A stretch of DNA of 64,000 bases from an uncultured Oscillospiraceae bacterium (GCA_910579775.1 CAJTUE010000006.1:75673-139672), one strand, 5' to 3'. Shown: positions 26,070-34,329, numbered from the stretch's first letter. A program made the numbers and translations. The notes: generated by a model from the sequence alone, not told the origin.

Positions 26070-26101
26070 GGCGGACGGGAAATATCCCGTCCGCCTTTTT
26101 T
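26070..26101 (+). terminator. Terminator after the CAO-domain gene
   Basis: 11-bp perfect stem GGCGGACGGGA / TCCCGTCCGCC with AATA loop and T-run. Confidence 0.9.
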
Positions 26102-26125
26102 TGCCGCGCCCTACAAAATTTATCC

Positions 26126-26154
26126 TTCCCATCCCTGGGGAATCGTGGTACAAT
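26126..26154 (+). promoter_or_regulatory. Probable promoter of the DUF1846 gene
   Basis: TTCCCA (26126-26131), 17-bp spacer, TACAAT (26149-26154), 33 bp before the ATG. Confidence 0.5.
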
Positions 26155-26187
26155 AGGAAGGATTTTGGGGAACGAGGGGGAGCGACC

Positions 26188-27669
26188 ATGAAGCTTGGCT
26201 TTGACAACGGCAAATATCTGGAGACCCAATCGGCGCACATCAAGGAGCGCATCGCCCAATTCGGCGGCAAGCTCTATCTGGAGTTCGGCGGCAAGCTCTT
26301 TGACGACTATCACGCCGCCCGGGTGCTCCCCGGCTTTGAGCCGGACAGCAAGATCCGGATGCTCAAGCAGCTGGCCGACCAGGCGGAGGTGGTCATTGCC
26401 ATCAACGCCGCCGACATTGAGAAAAACAAGGTTCGGGGCGACCTGGGCATTACCTATGACGTGGATGTGCTCCGCCTCATCGATGCCTTCCGCTCCATGG
26501 CCCTCTACGTGGGCGGGGTAGTCATCACCCGCTGGACCGGGCAGGCCCAGGCGGTGAACTTCCAGCGGCGGCTGGAGGGCCTGGGGATCAAGGTCTACCG
26601 CCACTATCCCATCGAGGGCTACCCTCACAACATCCCCCTCATCGTCTCCGACCAGGGCTACGGCAAAAACGATTACATTGAGACCACCCGCCCTCTGGTG
26701 GTGGTCACTGCCCCCGGCCCCGGCAGCGGCAAGATGGCTGTCTGCCTCTCTCAGCTCTACCATGAGTACAAGCGGGGGGTCAAAGCGGGCTACGCCAAGT
26801 TCGAGACCTTCCCCATCTGGAATCTGCCTCTGGACCATCCGGTGAACCTGGCCTATGAGGCGGCCACCGCCGACCTCAATGATGTCAATATGATCGACCC
26901 CTTCCATTTAGCCGCTTACGGCAAGACTACGGTGAACTACAACCGGGATGTGGAGGTCTTCCCCGTCCTCTCCGCCATGTTTGAGACCATCATGGGCGAG
27001 AGCCCCTACCACTCCCCCACCGACATGGGGGTCAACATGGTAGGCAACTGCATCGTGGACGACGAGGTGGTCTGTGCCGCCGCCCGGCAGGAGATCATCC
27101 GCCGCTATTACGACGCCCTGTGCGAGCGCCGCCGGGGCCGTTGCGGAGACGAGCCGGTCTATAAGCTGGAGCTGCTGATGAAAAAGGCTGAGGTAGACGT
27201 GTCCCTGCGCAAGGTGGTCACCACCGCCCAGGACAAGGCCCGCCGCACCGAGCGGCCCGCCACCGCCATCGAGCTGCCCGGCGGGCGGCTTATCCGGGGC
27301 AAGACCAGCGAGCTGATGAACCCCGCCGCGGGGGTCCTGCTCAACGCCCTGAAGGTGCTCTCCGACATCCCCAAAAAGACCCACCTCATCTCTCCCGACG
27401 CCATCAAGCCCATCCAGAAGATCAAGGTCAAGCACCTGGGGGCGGTCAACCCCCGCCTGAACGCGGAGGAGGTGCTCATCGCCCTGGCCATCAGCGCCAC
27501 GGAAAACCCCACCGCCGCCCAGGCCCTGGCCCGTCTGGCCGACCTGCGGGGCTGCCAGGCCCATTCCACCGTCATCCTCCCCCACGAGGACATGGAGATC
27601 TACAAGAAGCTGGGCCTCCAGGTCACCTGCGAACCCCAGTATGAGACCGGCAACCTCTATCAGCATTAA
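26188..27669 (+). CDS. DUF1846 domain-containing protein
   Basis: 493 residues, the usual DUF1846 length. The N-terminus MKLGFDNGKYLETQSAHIKERI and KLYLEFGGKLFDDYHAARVLPGF, and the glycine-rich nucleotide-binding-like loop TAPGPGSGKMAVCLSQLYHE near residue 180, mark the family. Structures are known for some members but the reaction is not established. The ATG at 26188 follows GAGGGGGAGCG; 47 further open codons upstream run through the repeat and terminator. It is a single gene with its own promoter and terminator. Confidence 0.9.
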   Translation: MKLGFDNGKYLETQSAHIKERIAQFGGKLYLEFGGKLFDDYHAARVLPGFEPDSKIRMLKQLADQAEVVIAINAADIEKNKVRGDLGITYDVDVLRLIDAFRSMALYVGGVVITRWTGQAQAVNFQRRLEGLGIKVYRHYPIEGYPHNIPLIVSDQGYGKNDYIETTRPLVVVTAPGPGSGKMAVCLSQLYHEYKRGVKAGYAKFETFPIWNLPLDHPVNLAYEAATADLNDVNMIDPFHLAAYGKTTVNYNRDVEVFPVLSAMFETIMGESPYHSPTDMGVNMVGNCIVDDEVVCAAARQEIIRRYYDALCERRRGRCGDEPVYKLELLMKKAEVDVSLRKVVTTAQDKARRTERPATAIELPGGRLIRGKTSELMNPAAGVLLNALKVLSDIPKKTHLISPDAIKPIQKIKVKHLGAVNPRLNAEEVLIALAISATENPTAAQALARLADLRGCQAHSTVILPHEDMEIYKKLGLQVTCEPQYETGNLYQH

Positions 27670-27676
27670 ACGTGTA

Positions 27677-27714
27677 AAATTCCATCTTCCCACTTGGGAA
27701 GACGGAATTTTTTT
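27677..27714 (+). terminator. Terminator of the DUF1846 gene
   Basis: Long hairpin AAATTCCATCTTCCC / GGGAAGACGGAATTT (one mismatch) followed by T-run. Confidence 0.9.
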
Positions 27715-27723
27715 CGCCGCGTC

Positions 27724-27752
27724 TTGACAAGGAATTTTCAGGCGAGTAAAAT
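27724..27752 (+). promoter_or_regulatory. pyrG promoter
   Basis: Consensus -35 TTGACA (27724-27729), 17-bp spacer, TAAAAT (27747-27752), 31 bp before the chosen ATG. Confidence 0.9.
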
Positions 27753-27783
27753 GAAGACTTAGTTTTTTTGTGAGGTGATGGGT

Positions 27784-29403
27784 ATGGCGGTAAAATATAT
27801 TTTCGTCACCGGCGGCGTGGTCTCCGGCCTGGGCAAGGGCATCACGGCGGCCTCCCTGGGGCGGCTCTTAAAGCAGCGGGGCCTGCGGGTCAAGGTGCAG
27901 AAGCTGGACCCCTACCTAAACGTGGACCCGGGCACCATGAGCCCCTATCAGCACGGGGAGGTGTTCGTCACCGACGACGGCGCGGAGACCGATCTGGACC
28001 TGGGCCACTACGAACGGTTCATTGACGAAAATCTCAGCGTCAACTCCTCCGTTTCCGCGGGCAAGGTGTACTGGAACGTGCTCAACCGCGAGCGCTCGGG
28101 GGACTATCTGGGGGGCACGGTGCAGATCATTCCCCATATCACCAATGAGATCAAGCGCAACATCTACACCCTGGACACGCCCGACACCGACGTAGCCATC
28201 GTGGAGATCGGCGGCACCGTGGGCGACATCGAGTCCCAGCCCTTCCTGGAGTCCATCCGCCAGGTGGCGGCGGAGCGGGGACGGCAGAACGTCATGTTTG
28301 TCCACGTCTCCCTCATCGTCTCCATCCCCGGCTCGGGAGAGCTGAAGTCCAAGCCCACCCAACACTCCGCCAAGGAACTGCTCTCCCTGGGCATTCAGCC
28401 CGACGTGATCATGTGCCGCAGTGATTCTCCTGTCTCTCAGGATATTTTGGACAAGATCTCCCTCTTCTGCAACATCCCCGTGGACCACGCCATCCCCAAT
28501 CTCACCGCCGACATCCTCTACGAGGTCCCGCTGATGCTGGAGCGGGAGGGTCTGGCCGATGTGGTGGTGCGGCGGCTGGGCCTGATCTGCCACGCCCCCG
28601 ACCTCACCGAGTGGGCCACCATGGTCCACCGGGCCAAAAAGGCCACCGACCACGTGAAGATCGCCCTGGTGGGCAAGTACGTCGCCCTCCACGACGCCTA
28701 CCTCTCGGTGGTGGAGGCCCTCACCCACGGCGGGATCGAGAACGACGTGAAGGTGGATATCCGGTGGGTGGACTCGGAGACCCTTACCCCCGACAACGTG
28801 GCCGCCACTCTGGCTGGCTGTACCGGGATCATCGTCCCCGGCGGCTTCGGCGGCCGGGGGGTAGAGGGGATGATCACCGCCATCCAATACGCCCGGGAGC
28901 AGGCGCTCCCCTTCTTCGGTATCTGCCTGGGAATGCAGATGGCAGTGGTGGAGTTTGCCCGCCACGCGGCGGGGCTGCCGGACGCCCACTCCAGCGAACT
29001 CTCTGAAACCACCGCCCATCCCGTCATCGCCCTCATGCCCGACCAGGTGGGGATCACCGCCAAGGGCGGCACCATGCGGCTGGGCGCCTATCCCTGCCAT
29101 GTGGCCGGGGAGGACACCTTCACCTACCGGGCCTACGGCTCTTTGGAGCTGTCCGAGCGGCACCGCCACCGCTATGAGTTCAACAACGACTACCGGGATG
29201 TCCTCACCGCCAAGGCCCTGCGGCTGGCGGGTCTCTCTCCCGACGGCCACCTGGTGGAGATCGTGGAGCTGCCCGGTCACCCCTGGTTCGTGGGGGTCCA
29301 GTTCCACCCCGAGCTGAAATCCCGCCCCAACAAGGCCCACCCGCTGTTCCGGGAGTTCATTGCGGCCGCGAAGCGCGCCGCGGCGTGTCCAACAAGAGCG
29401 TGA
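27784..29403 (+). CDS. pyrG: CTP synthase
   Basis: 539 residues. The N-terminal synthetase domain begins [17 protein letters not shown], with the ATP loop and the CTP/UTP-binding [14 protein letters not shown]. The C-terminal class I glutamine amidotransferase has the nucleophile Cys in [10 protein letters not shown] and the His of GVQFHPEL. It makes CTP from UTP, ATP and glutamine. The ATG at 27784 (MAVKYIF) is preferred over GTG 27775 and ATG 27778 because GAGGTGA ends at the right distance from it. The stop precedes a terminator shared with rplT. Confidence 0.97.
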   Translation: MAVKYIFVTGGVVSGLGKGITAASLGRLLKQRGLRVKVQKLDPYLNVDPGTMSPYQHGEVFVTDDGAETDLDLGHYERFIDENLSVNSSVSAGKVYWNVLNRERSGDYLGGTVQIIPHITNEIKRNIYTLDTPDTDVAIVEIGGTVGDIESQPFLESIRQVAAERGRQNVMFVHVSLIVSIPGSGELKSKPTQHSAKELLSLGIQPDVIMCRSDSPVSQDILDKISLFCNIPVDHAIPNLTADILYEVPLMLEREGLADVVVRRLGLICHAPDLTEWATMVHRAKKATDHVKIALVGKYVALHDAYLSVVEALTHGGIENDVKVDIRWVDSETLTPDNVAATLAGCTGIIVPGGFGGRGVEGMITAIQYAREQALPFFGICLGMQMAVVEFARHAAGLPDAHSSELSETTAHPVIALMPDQVGITAKGGTMRLGAYPCHVAGEDTFTYRAYGSLELSERHRHRYEFNNDYRDVLTAKALRLAGLSPDGHLVEIVELPGHPWFVGVQFHPELKSRPNKAHPLFREFIAAAKRAAACPTRA

Positions 29404-29420
29404 CATGAATTATATAACAA

Positions 29421-29458
29421 GAAGCCTCTCTTTTCCGTAGAAAAGAGAGGCTTTTCTT
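29421..29458. terminator. Bidirectional terminator between pyrG and rplT
   Basis: 13-bp stem AAGCCTCTCTTTT / AAAAGAGAGGCTT (29422-29453) with T-rich flanks on both strands. Confidence 0.88.
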
Positions 29459-29465
29459 TGATGTG

Positions 29466-29819
29466 TTACACGTTCGCCTTGGCCAGGTCCACCAGCTGGA
29501 CAAAGGCGGCCTTGTCGTTGACGGCCAGCTCGGCCAGCATCTTGCGGTCGATCTTCACGTTGGCCTTCTTCAGGCCGTTCATGAAGGTGGAGTAGTTGAT
29601 GCCGTTGGGACGGCAGGCGGCGGAGATACGGGTGATCCACAGCTGACGGAAGTCACGCTTCTTCAGCCGACGGCCAGTGTAAGCGTACTGCAGGGACTTC
29701 ATCACCTGCTCCTTGGCCATCTTAAAATGCTTGGACTTGGCGCCCCAGTAGCCCTTGGCCATCTTCAGGGTCTTATTGCGTCTCTTGCGCGTCATCATCG
29801 CGCCTTTCACTCTAGCCAT
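29466..29819 (-). CDS. rplT: 50S ribosomal protein L20
   Basis: 117 residues, standard L20 length, beginning [29 protein letters not shown] with the long basic N-terminal helix that threads into 23S rRNA, then [21 protein letters not shown]. Besides its assembly role, L20 represses its own operon in both Bacillus and E. coli by binding leader RNA. Third gene of infC-rpmI-rplT, 33 bp after rpmI. Confidence 0.98.
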   Translation of the reverse strand: MARVKGAMMTRKRRNKTLKMAKGYWGAKSKHFKMAKEQVMKSLQYAYTGRRLKKRDFRQLWITRISAACRPNGINYSTFMNGLKKANVKIDRKMLAELAVNDKAAFVQLVDLAKANV

Positions 29820-29852
29820 GGTAGAAAAGCCTCCTATATATGGTAAATAAGA

Positions 29853-30062
29853 TTATTTGTAGGGGATCATGCGCTTGATGGTAGCGGCGTTGGTAACGTC
29901 CGCGTAAGCGCCGGCGCGGAGGCCTCTCTTGCGCTTGGTGGTCTTGCCGTGACCGTTGAGCAGGTGGGACTTGTAAGCGTGAGCACGCTTGACCTTACCG
30001 GTCTTGGTGAGCTTAAAGCGCTTCTTCGACGCGGAGTGGGTCTTCAGCTTGATCTTAGGCAT
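29853..30062 (-). CDS. rpmI: 50S ribosomal protein L35
   Basis: 69-residue very basic protein, [26 protein letters not shown] at the start and [26 protein letters not shown] at the end; typical L35. Its ATG overlaps the infC stop by 8 bp, implying translational coupling. The infC 3' end supplies GGAGAAACTG as the ribosome-binding site. Confidence 0.97.
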   Translation of the reverse strand: MPKIKLKTHSASKKRFKLTKTGKVKRAHAYKSHLLNGHGKTTKRKRGLRAGAYADVTNAATIKRMIPYK

Positions 30063-30675
30063 TTTCAGTTTCTCCTTTACGTTTGGATTCTTCTGCGGCC
30101 TCGTCCGCCGCCTCGGGGGCAGTCTGGGGCTTGGCCTTGGCTTTCGCCTTCTTGGGGTCCTCCTTGGCCTTGGGGGCCAGGAAGATGCTCATGTGCCGGC
30201 CGTCCAGCTTGGGGTCCTTCTCCCGGTTGGCCACCTCGGCGCACTGCTCGGCAAACTTGATGAGCAGATCGCGGCCGATCTCGGTGTGGGCCATCTCCCG
30301 GCCCCGGAAGCGGACGGTGACCTTTACCCGGTTGCCTTCGGCGAGGAACTTCTGAGCGTTGCGCAGCTTGACGTTAAAGTCGGCCACGTCGATGCCGGGG
30401 GACATACGAATCTCCTTGATCTCTACCACATGCTGGTTCTTGCGCGCTTCCTTGTCCCGCTTGGCCTGTTCAAAGCGGAACTTGCCGTAGTCCATGAGCT
30501 TGCACACCGGCGGGGTGGCAGTGGGAGATATCTTGACCAGGTCCAGCTCCGCCTCCTCGGCCATTTGCAGGGCCTGGGCAGCCGACATGATGCCCAGCTG
30601 CTCCCCCGTCTCGCCGACCAGGCGGACCTCCTTGTCACGGATCTCCTCGTTGATCTGATGGGCAGGATTACTGAT
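30055..30675 (-). CDS. infC: Translation initiation factor IF-3 (apparent AUC start)
   Basis: 206 residues. The IF3 N-domain ([21 protein letters not shown], then [19 protein letters not shown]) and C-domain ([40 protein letters not shown]) are complete, with an Ala/Lys/Glu-rich tail of about 35 residues beyond the usual end. The only well placed start is ATC at 30673-30675, 9 nt after GGAGG. The nearest ATG in frame, 13 codons upstream, precedes that ribosome-binding site and would be unusual. A rare start codon that IF3 itself discriminates against is the classic basis of infC autoregulation in E. coli (AUU). Confidence 0.9.
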   Translation of the reverse strand: MSNPAHQINEEIRDKEVRLVGETGEQLGIMSAAQALQMAEEAELDLVKISPTATPPVCKLMDYGKFRFEQAKRDKEARKNQHVVEIKEIRMSPGIDVADFNVKLRNAQKFLAEGNRVKVTVRFRGREMAHTEIGRDLLIKFAEQCAEVANREKDPKLDGRHMSIFLAPKAKEDPKKAKAKAKPQTAPEAADEAAEESKRKGETENA

Positions 30676-30830
30676 GGAAAAACACCTCCAAACAATATGA
30701 TAGCGGATACCCAAATGGATACCCGCTCACACACAAAACCAACCGGGCACAGCCCGGTACAGTTACCATGTTGACCCTTTGGCTTCAGCCTGGGGTGAGG
30801 TAAGGGGTACCCTTCCTACTTCCTTGTACG
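30676..30830 (-). promoter_or_regulatory. infC-rpmI-rplT leader, probable L20-type autoregulatory leader
   Basis: About 155 nt of untranslated leader from the promoter at 30837-30865. It contains a terminator-like hairpin ACCGGGC / GCCCGGT (30742-30758) followed by TGGTTTTGTG, and nearer the start codon a 10-bp hairpin AGCGGGTATC / GGTATCCGCT. This matches the position and general design of Firmicute L20 leaders; the exact L20-binding fold was not verified. Confidence 0.65.
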
Positions 30831-30836
30831 CATGGT

Positions 30837-30865
30837 ATTATATCCCGCTCCCCCGTTCTTGTCAA
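30837..30865 (-). promoter_or_regulatory. infC operon promoter
   Basis: Perfect TTGACA (30860-30865), 17-bp spacer, perfect TATAAT (30837-30842) on the minus strand. Confidence 0.92.
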
Positions 30866-30896
30866 GGGGAAAGCTCCATTTTGCTTGAAAATTTGT

Positions 30897-31685
30897 TTAA
30901 TCGATGGGCTCCGGACCCATGGCACTGTGCAGCTCGGAGGTGACCGCTCCCCGGAAGATGCGGTCGGCGTGGCCGTGGAGGGTCAACAGCCTCTGGGGCA
31001 CTCCGGCGGGGGAGATATTTCCGCCGCAGGACAGGTCCTGGTCAAAGATGAACTTCACCTCCGGGTCCTGCTTGCCATCTCCCAGCAGGCCAAGCCCCGC
31101 GTGGAGCTTAACGCCGCAGTCCCCCTCCAGCTTCATGTCGATGTCGGTGGCACACTTGGTCAGCTGCTCCTCCTCCACGTCAAACTCCGCCATCACCCCC
31201 AGGTAGGCGGGCTGGATCAGCTCGTTCCAGGGGCGCCCCTCCAGATGGAGCCGCTGACGGGAGACGGCGTTGACATACCGAAGGCCGATGCGCTCAAAAA
31301 AGGCTGGGTGATAGATGGCGATGAACTCCGCCAACAGCTTGTCCAGCCGTCCGGCGAATTCCTCCCACCGGCGGTAGCTCACCGTGGACAGAGCGATAAA
31401 TCCGGAGGTGAGGTTTACCTTCCAGCGCTTGTCCTCGGAGAGGAAATTATAGTTGGTCACCGGCTTCTGGGTCTCCAGGGTGGGGCTCCCCGTGTTGGCG
31501 TTCACCACCCGGGGCGCCACCTGGTCCTGGCGGACGGCGTAGATGGGGTACTCCCCCCGGATGCGCTCCTGAAAGGCCGCGGGGTCCTGGGCCGCAATGG
31601 ATAGAATGGCGGGGAAGCGCAGCTGACAGATGACCTCGATCAGCGGCGGCGCTATATATTGATACCGATCCTCCGAGCCAAACAT
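30897..31685 (-). CDS. TIGR04255 family protein
   Basis: 262 residues. APPLIEVICQLRFP near the N-terminus, RIGLRYVNAV in the middle and the C-terminal His/Asp-rich segment RLLTLHGHADRIFRGAVT fit the sporadically distributed TIGR04255 family, which has no established function. Some members lie in phage-defence or toxin-like contexts, but here it is a single gene with its own promoter between ribosomal genes and an oxidative-stress cassette. The ATG at 31683-31685 follows GGAAGGGGACGAGGGT. Confidence 0.75.
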   Translation of the reverse strand: MFGSEDRYQYIAPPLIEVICQLRFPAILSIAAQDPAAFQERIRGEYPIYAVRQDQVAPRVVNANTGSPTLETQKPVTNYNFLSEDKRWKVNLTSGFIALSTVSYRRWEEFAGRLDKLLAEFIAIYHPAFFERIGLRYVNAVSRQRLHLEGRPWNELIQPAYLGVMAEFDVEEEQLTKCATDIDMKLEGDCGVKLHAGLGLLGDGKQDPEVKFIFDQDLSCGGNISPAGVPQRLLTLHGHADRIFRGAVTSELHSAMGPEPID

Positions 31686-31720
31686 ACCCTCGTCCCCTTC
31701 CGTTTCGGTCCGTTTGTTTC

Positions 31721-31749
31721 ATTTTACCCCGTTTGGCGGGAAAAGTCAA
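31721..31749 (-). promoter_or_regulatory. Promoter of the TIGR04255 gene
   Basis: TTGACT (31744-31749), 17-bp spacer, TAAAAT (31721-31726), minus strand. Confidence 0.75.
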
Positions 31750-31798
31750 TTGCCGCCCCGGGGACGCAAAATTTTTCTGAAAATATTCCCTCCCCCTC

Positions 31799-31827
31799 TT
31801 GACATTAAAGGAAAAATATTCTATGAT
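31799..31827 (+). promoter_or_regulatory. Promoter of the reverse-rubrerythrin cassette
   Basis: Consensus TTGACA (31799-31804), 17-bp spacer, TATGAT (31822-31827). Confidence 0.9.
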
Positions 31828-31828
31828 A

Positions 31829-31856
31829 TCATAATAATTAGTAATTGTTACTAATT
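31829..31856 (+). promoter_or_regulatory. Operator region: PerR-like box plus perfect inverted repeat
   Basis: TCATAATAATTAGTA (31829-31843) matches 9 of 12 fixed positions of the PerR consensus. Overlapping it is the perfect inverted repeat AATTAGTAA-TTG-TTACTAATT (31836-31856). Both cover the transcription start, so a repressor bound here would block initiation. Confidence 0.55.
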
Positions 31857-31903
31857 AAGCTTTGGGCATCCGAAGCTATACTTAAATTCAGGAGGAATAC
31901 ACA

Positions 31904-32446
31904 ATGGCGAAGTATGTTTGCACGGTCTGCGGCTATGTTCATGAAGGGGACGCCGCCCCCGAGGTCTGCCCCGTCTGCAAGGCTCCCGCTTCCAAGTTTG
32001 TCAAGCAGGGCGCTGACATGACCTGGGCCGCCGAGCACGTGGTGGGCGTGGCCCAGGGCGTGCCCCAGGAGATCATTGACGGTCTGCGCATGAACTTCCA
32101 GGGCGAGTGCAGTGAGGTCGGTATGTATCTGGCCATGGCCCGGGTCGCTCACCGGGAGGGCTATCCCGAGATCGGCCTCTACTGGGAGAAGGCCGCCTAC
32201 GAGGAGGCTGAGCACGCCGCCAAGTTCGCGGAGCTGCTGGGCGAGGTGCTCACCGACTCCACCAAGAAGAACCTGGAGATGCGCGTCGAGGCCGAGTGCG
32301 GCGCCACTCAGGGCAAGTTCGACCTGGCCAAGAAGGCCAAGGAGCTGAACCTGGACGCCATCCACGACACCGTCCACGAGATGGCCCGGGATGAGGCCCG
32401 CCACGGCAAGGCCTTCAAGGGTTTGCTGGAGCGGTATTTCGGTTAA
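31904..32446 (+). CDS. Reverse rubrerythrin (NADH peroxidase terminal component)
   Basis: 180 residues in the reversed order: an N-terminal rubredoxin-like domain ([17 protein letters not shown]), then a ferritin-like diiron domain ([51 protein letters not shown]). In Clostridium acetobutylicum such proteins reduce peroxide with electrons passed from NADH through a flavoprotein and rubredoxin, and are PerR-repressed. The next two genes encode exactly such carriers. The ATG follows CAGGAGGAAT. Iron-ligand residues all appear intact. Confidence 0.93.
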   Translation: MAKYVCTVCGYVHEGDAAPEVCPVCKAPASKFVKQGADMTWAAEHVVGVAQGVPQEIIDGLRMNFQGECSEVGMYLAMARVAHREGYPEIGLYWEKAAYEEAEHAAKFAELLGEVLTDSTKKNLEMRVEAECGATQGKFDLAKKAKELNLDAIHDTVHEMARDEARHGKAFKGLLERYFG

Positions 32447-32470
32447 ACTAATCCCAAAGGAGGGAAAACC

Positions 32471-32626
32471 ATGGACAAGTATCTGTGCGTCTGCGGGTAT
32501 GAGTACGACCCCGCGGTGGGCGATCCCGACGGCGGCATTGCTCCCGGCACGCCTTGGGAGGACATTCCCGACACCTGGGTCTGCCCCGTGTGCGGCCTGG
32601 GCAAGGACGCCTTCTCCAAGGAGTAA
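32471..32626 (+). CDS. Rubredoxin
   Basis: 51-residue rubredoxin with the two iron-binding CxxC pairs (CVCG near residue 6, CPVCG near residue 40) and the usual aromatic core ([18 protein letters not shown]). The first Cys pair is CVC-G rather than the common CxxCG: the sequence reads [10 protein letters not shown], so Cys 6 and Cys 8 are separated by one residue. This is a departure from canonical rubredoxin spacing. It lies 24 bp after reverse rubrerythrin with AAAGGAGGGAAAA upstream, and a terminator follows. Confidence 0.9.
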   Translation: MDKYLCVCGYEYDPAVGDPDGGIAPGTPWEDIPDTWVCPVCGLGKDAFSKE

Positions 32627-32647
32627 TTTTAACGATCCGTACGCGAA

Positions 32648-32681
32648 AGCGGGTGAGGCCTACGCCTCACCCGCTCTTTTT
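32648..32681 (+). terminator. Terminator after rubredoxin
   Basis: 12-bp perfect stem AGCGGGTGAGGC / GCCTCACCCGCT, loop CTAC, then CTTTTTG. Confidence 0.92.
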
Positions 32682-32759
32682 GTCTTTATACTGTATGGAA
32701 CACCTCTAAATAGGATATATTGGAAAAGCATCCAAATTTTCTACAAAGGAGCTGTTTCC

Positions 32760-33368
32760 ATGGAACCCAAGGTCTACCACAAGTTCGTCTACGGTCTGTT
32801 TCTCCTCTCCGCCCAGCAGGACGGCAGGGACAACGGCTGTATCATCAACACCGCCGTCCAGGTGGCGGACGACCCGCCCCGGGTGTCGGTGTCCGTCATC
32901 AAGGAAAACCTCACCTGCCAGATGATTGCCGCCACGGGGCAGTTCAACCTCTCCTCCCTCACCGAGGCCACCCCCTTCTCCACCTTCCAGCACTTCGGAA
33001 TGCAGTCAGGCCGGAACGTGGATAAGTTCAACGGCTTCAGCGGGGTCAAGCGCAGTGCCAACGGCCTTACCTATCTGACGGACAGCAACATGTACCTCTC
33101 CGCCAAGGTAATCCAGTCCATCGACCTGGGCAGCCATGTGCTCTTTATCGCCGAGCCCACCCAGGGGGAAGTCCTCTCCGACGCCCCCTCCTGCTCCTAC
33201 GGCTACTACCACGCCAACATCAAACCTAAGCCCCGCCCCGCCACCGCCAAGAAGTCGTGGGTGTGTACCATCTGCGGCTATGTGTACGAGGGAGCGGAGG
33301 TCCCCGACGGCTACCTCTGTCCCTTGTGCAACCACGGCAAGGAATACTTCGTCCCCATGGAGGATTGA
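32760..33368 (+). CDS. Flavin reductase-rubredoxin fusion (high-molecular-weight rubredoxin type)
   Basis: 202 residues. About residues 1-155 form an FMN-binding flavin-reductase domain (FVYGLFLLSAQQDGRDNGCIINTAVQV, TGQFNLSSLTEA); about 165-202 form a rubredoxin (CTICGYVYEGAEVPDGYLCPLC). The architecture is that of the NADH:rubredoxin oxidoreductase-like Hrb proteins, which deliver electrons to flavodiiron proteins or rubrerythrins. The ATG at 32760 follows AAAGGAGC; a much longer open frame upstream overlaps the rubredoxin gene and terminator and is not real. It could be transcribed by read-through or from a weak promoter I could not define. Confidence 0.9.
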   Translation: MEPKVYHKFVYGLFLLSAQQDGRDNGCIINTAVQVADDPPRVSVSVIKENLTCQMIAATGQFNLSSLTEATPFSTFQHFGMQSGRNVDKFNGFSGVKRSANGLTYLTDSNMYLSAKVIQSIDLGSHVLFIAEPTQGEVLSDAPSCSYGYYHANIKPKPRPATAKKSWVCTICGYVYEGAEVPDGYLCPLCNHGKEYFVPMED

Positions 33369-33395
33369 GTCCTCCGTGACTGCAAAAAGCAGCAG

Positions 33396-33430
33396 AACGC
33401 CGGGAGGGTTTTTATCCCTCCCGGCGTTTT
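33396..33430. terminator. Bidirectional terminator
   Basis: 13-bp perfect stem AACGCCGGGAGGG / CCCTCCCGGCGTT (33396-33428) with flanking A/T-rich ends, between convergent genes. Confidence 0.88.
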
Positions 33431-33439
33431 GATTTCACC

Positions 33440-34183
33440 TTACATCATGGCGACCACACGGTACATCAACATAAAGTGGGCGATCGAGCCAAGCAGGATG
33501 AACACATGGAATATCTCGTGGCAGCCAAAGCGGGGGTTGTTCCGCCCCGGCCATTTCACAGCGTAGAGCACGCCGCCGATGGTGTAGAGCACCCCGCCGA
33601 AGAGCAGCCAGAAAAGCCCGACGCCCCCCAGCACCTGCCAGAGGGGATAGAGGGCGATAACAGCCAGCCAGCCCATGAAGAGATACACTCCCGAGGTCAC
33701 CCACCGGGGGGAGTTGACCCAGAAGAGGGTCATGACGATGCCCGCCACGGCCAGGAACCAGATCACCCCAAACAACGCCCAGCCCCACGCCCCCGCGCTT
33801 CTCAGAGGCAGCAGGCACAGAGGGGTATACGTCCCTGCGATAAGGAAATAGATGGAGCAGTGGTCCCACTTACGCAGGGCCAGCCGCCCCCGCACCGGGG
33901 TCTTGAGGCAGTGGTACAGGGTGGAGGCGGTGTAAAGCAGGATCATAGACGCCCCATAGATGGAAAAGGAGGTCACCGCCCAGGCGCCCAGTCCCCGGCC
34001 CGCCGCCCGGATCAGCAACAGGACCGTTCCCACAACGGCCAGCGCCGCGCCCACGCCATGGGTGATGGCGGACCAGGGTCGCAGCCCGTCGTAGGGGCTC
34101 CTTCCCTTTTCCTCGTGGCGGCGGCGTTTGGGCGCCGACCGGGCCGCAGAGGTATTCTCCTGATAAAAGATACATTCATCCAT
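33440..34183 (-). CDS. trhA: TrhA/hemolysin III (PAQR superfamily) membrane protein
   Basis: 247 residues with seven predicted membrane helices from about residue 38 onward. The PAQR/HlyIII metal-binding signatures are present: SAITHGVGAALAVVG in helix 1, STLYHCL in helix 2, and GCHEIFHVFILLGSIAHF in the last helices, giving the conserved His residues. Bacterial TrhA is linked to membrane fluidity and energy homeostasis; the hemolysin name is historical. The N-terminal 33 residues are hydrophilic and basic (KRRRHEEK). The ATG follows GAAGGAGCACG. It has a separate promoter with an operator-like repeat. Confidence 0.9.
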   Translation of the reverse strand: MDECIFYQENTSAARSAPKRRRHEEKGRSPYDGLRPWSAITHGVGAALAVVGTVLLLIRAAGRGLGAWAVTSFSIYGASMILLYTASTLYHCLKTPVRGRLALRKWDHCSIYFLIAGTYTPLCLLPLRSAGAWGWALFGVIWFLAVAGIVMTLFWVNSPRWVTSGVYLFMGWLAVIALYPLWQVLGGVGLFWLLFGGVLYTIGGVLYAVKWPGRNNPRFGCHEIFHVFILLGSIAHFMLMYRVVAMM

Positions 34184-34215
34184 GGGACCGTGCTCCTTCG
34201 TTTTTTACTGGCTGT

Positions 34216-34245
34216 ATTATAGCTCACATCAATCTGATGTGTCAA
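34216..34245 (-). promoter_or_regulatory. trhA promoter with inverted repeat in the spacer
   Basis: TTGACA (34240-34245), 18-bp spacer, TATAAT (34216-34221). CACATCA-GAT-TGATGTG (34225-34241), a perfect 7-3-7 inverted repeat, fills the spacer, so a bound factor would compete directly with RNA polymerase. AT-rich sequence lies upstream of the -35. Confidence 0.8.
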
Positions 34246-34290
34246 TATCAAAATTACTAAATCTAGTTTTTAATATTATATTCAATTTGG

Positions 34291-34329
34291 TAAAAAGCAT
34301 CCCCACCCAGGATATACCGGGTGGGGATG
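34291..34329 (-). terminator. rpoBC operon terminator
   Basis: On the minus strand CATCCCCACCC / GGGTGGGGATG (11-bp stem, 34298-34329) followed by CTTTTTA, 22 bp after the rpoC stop. Confidence 0.9.

Noticed and set aside
34258..34300. AT-rich stretch between trhA and rpoC as a separate small gene or origin
   Set aside because: No reading frame and no DnaA-box cluster; it fits an AT-rich UP-like region plus the rpoC terminator.
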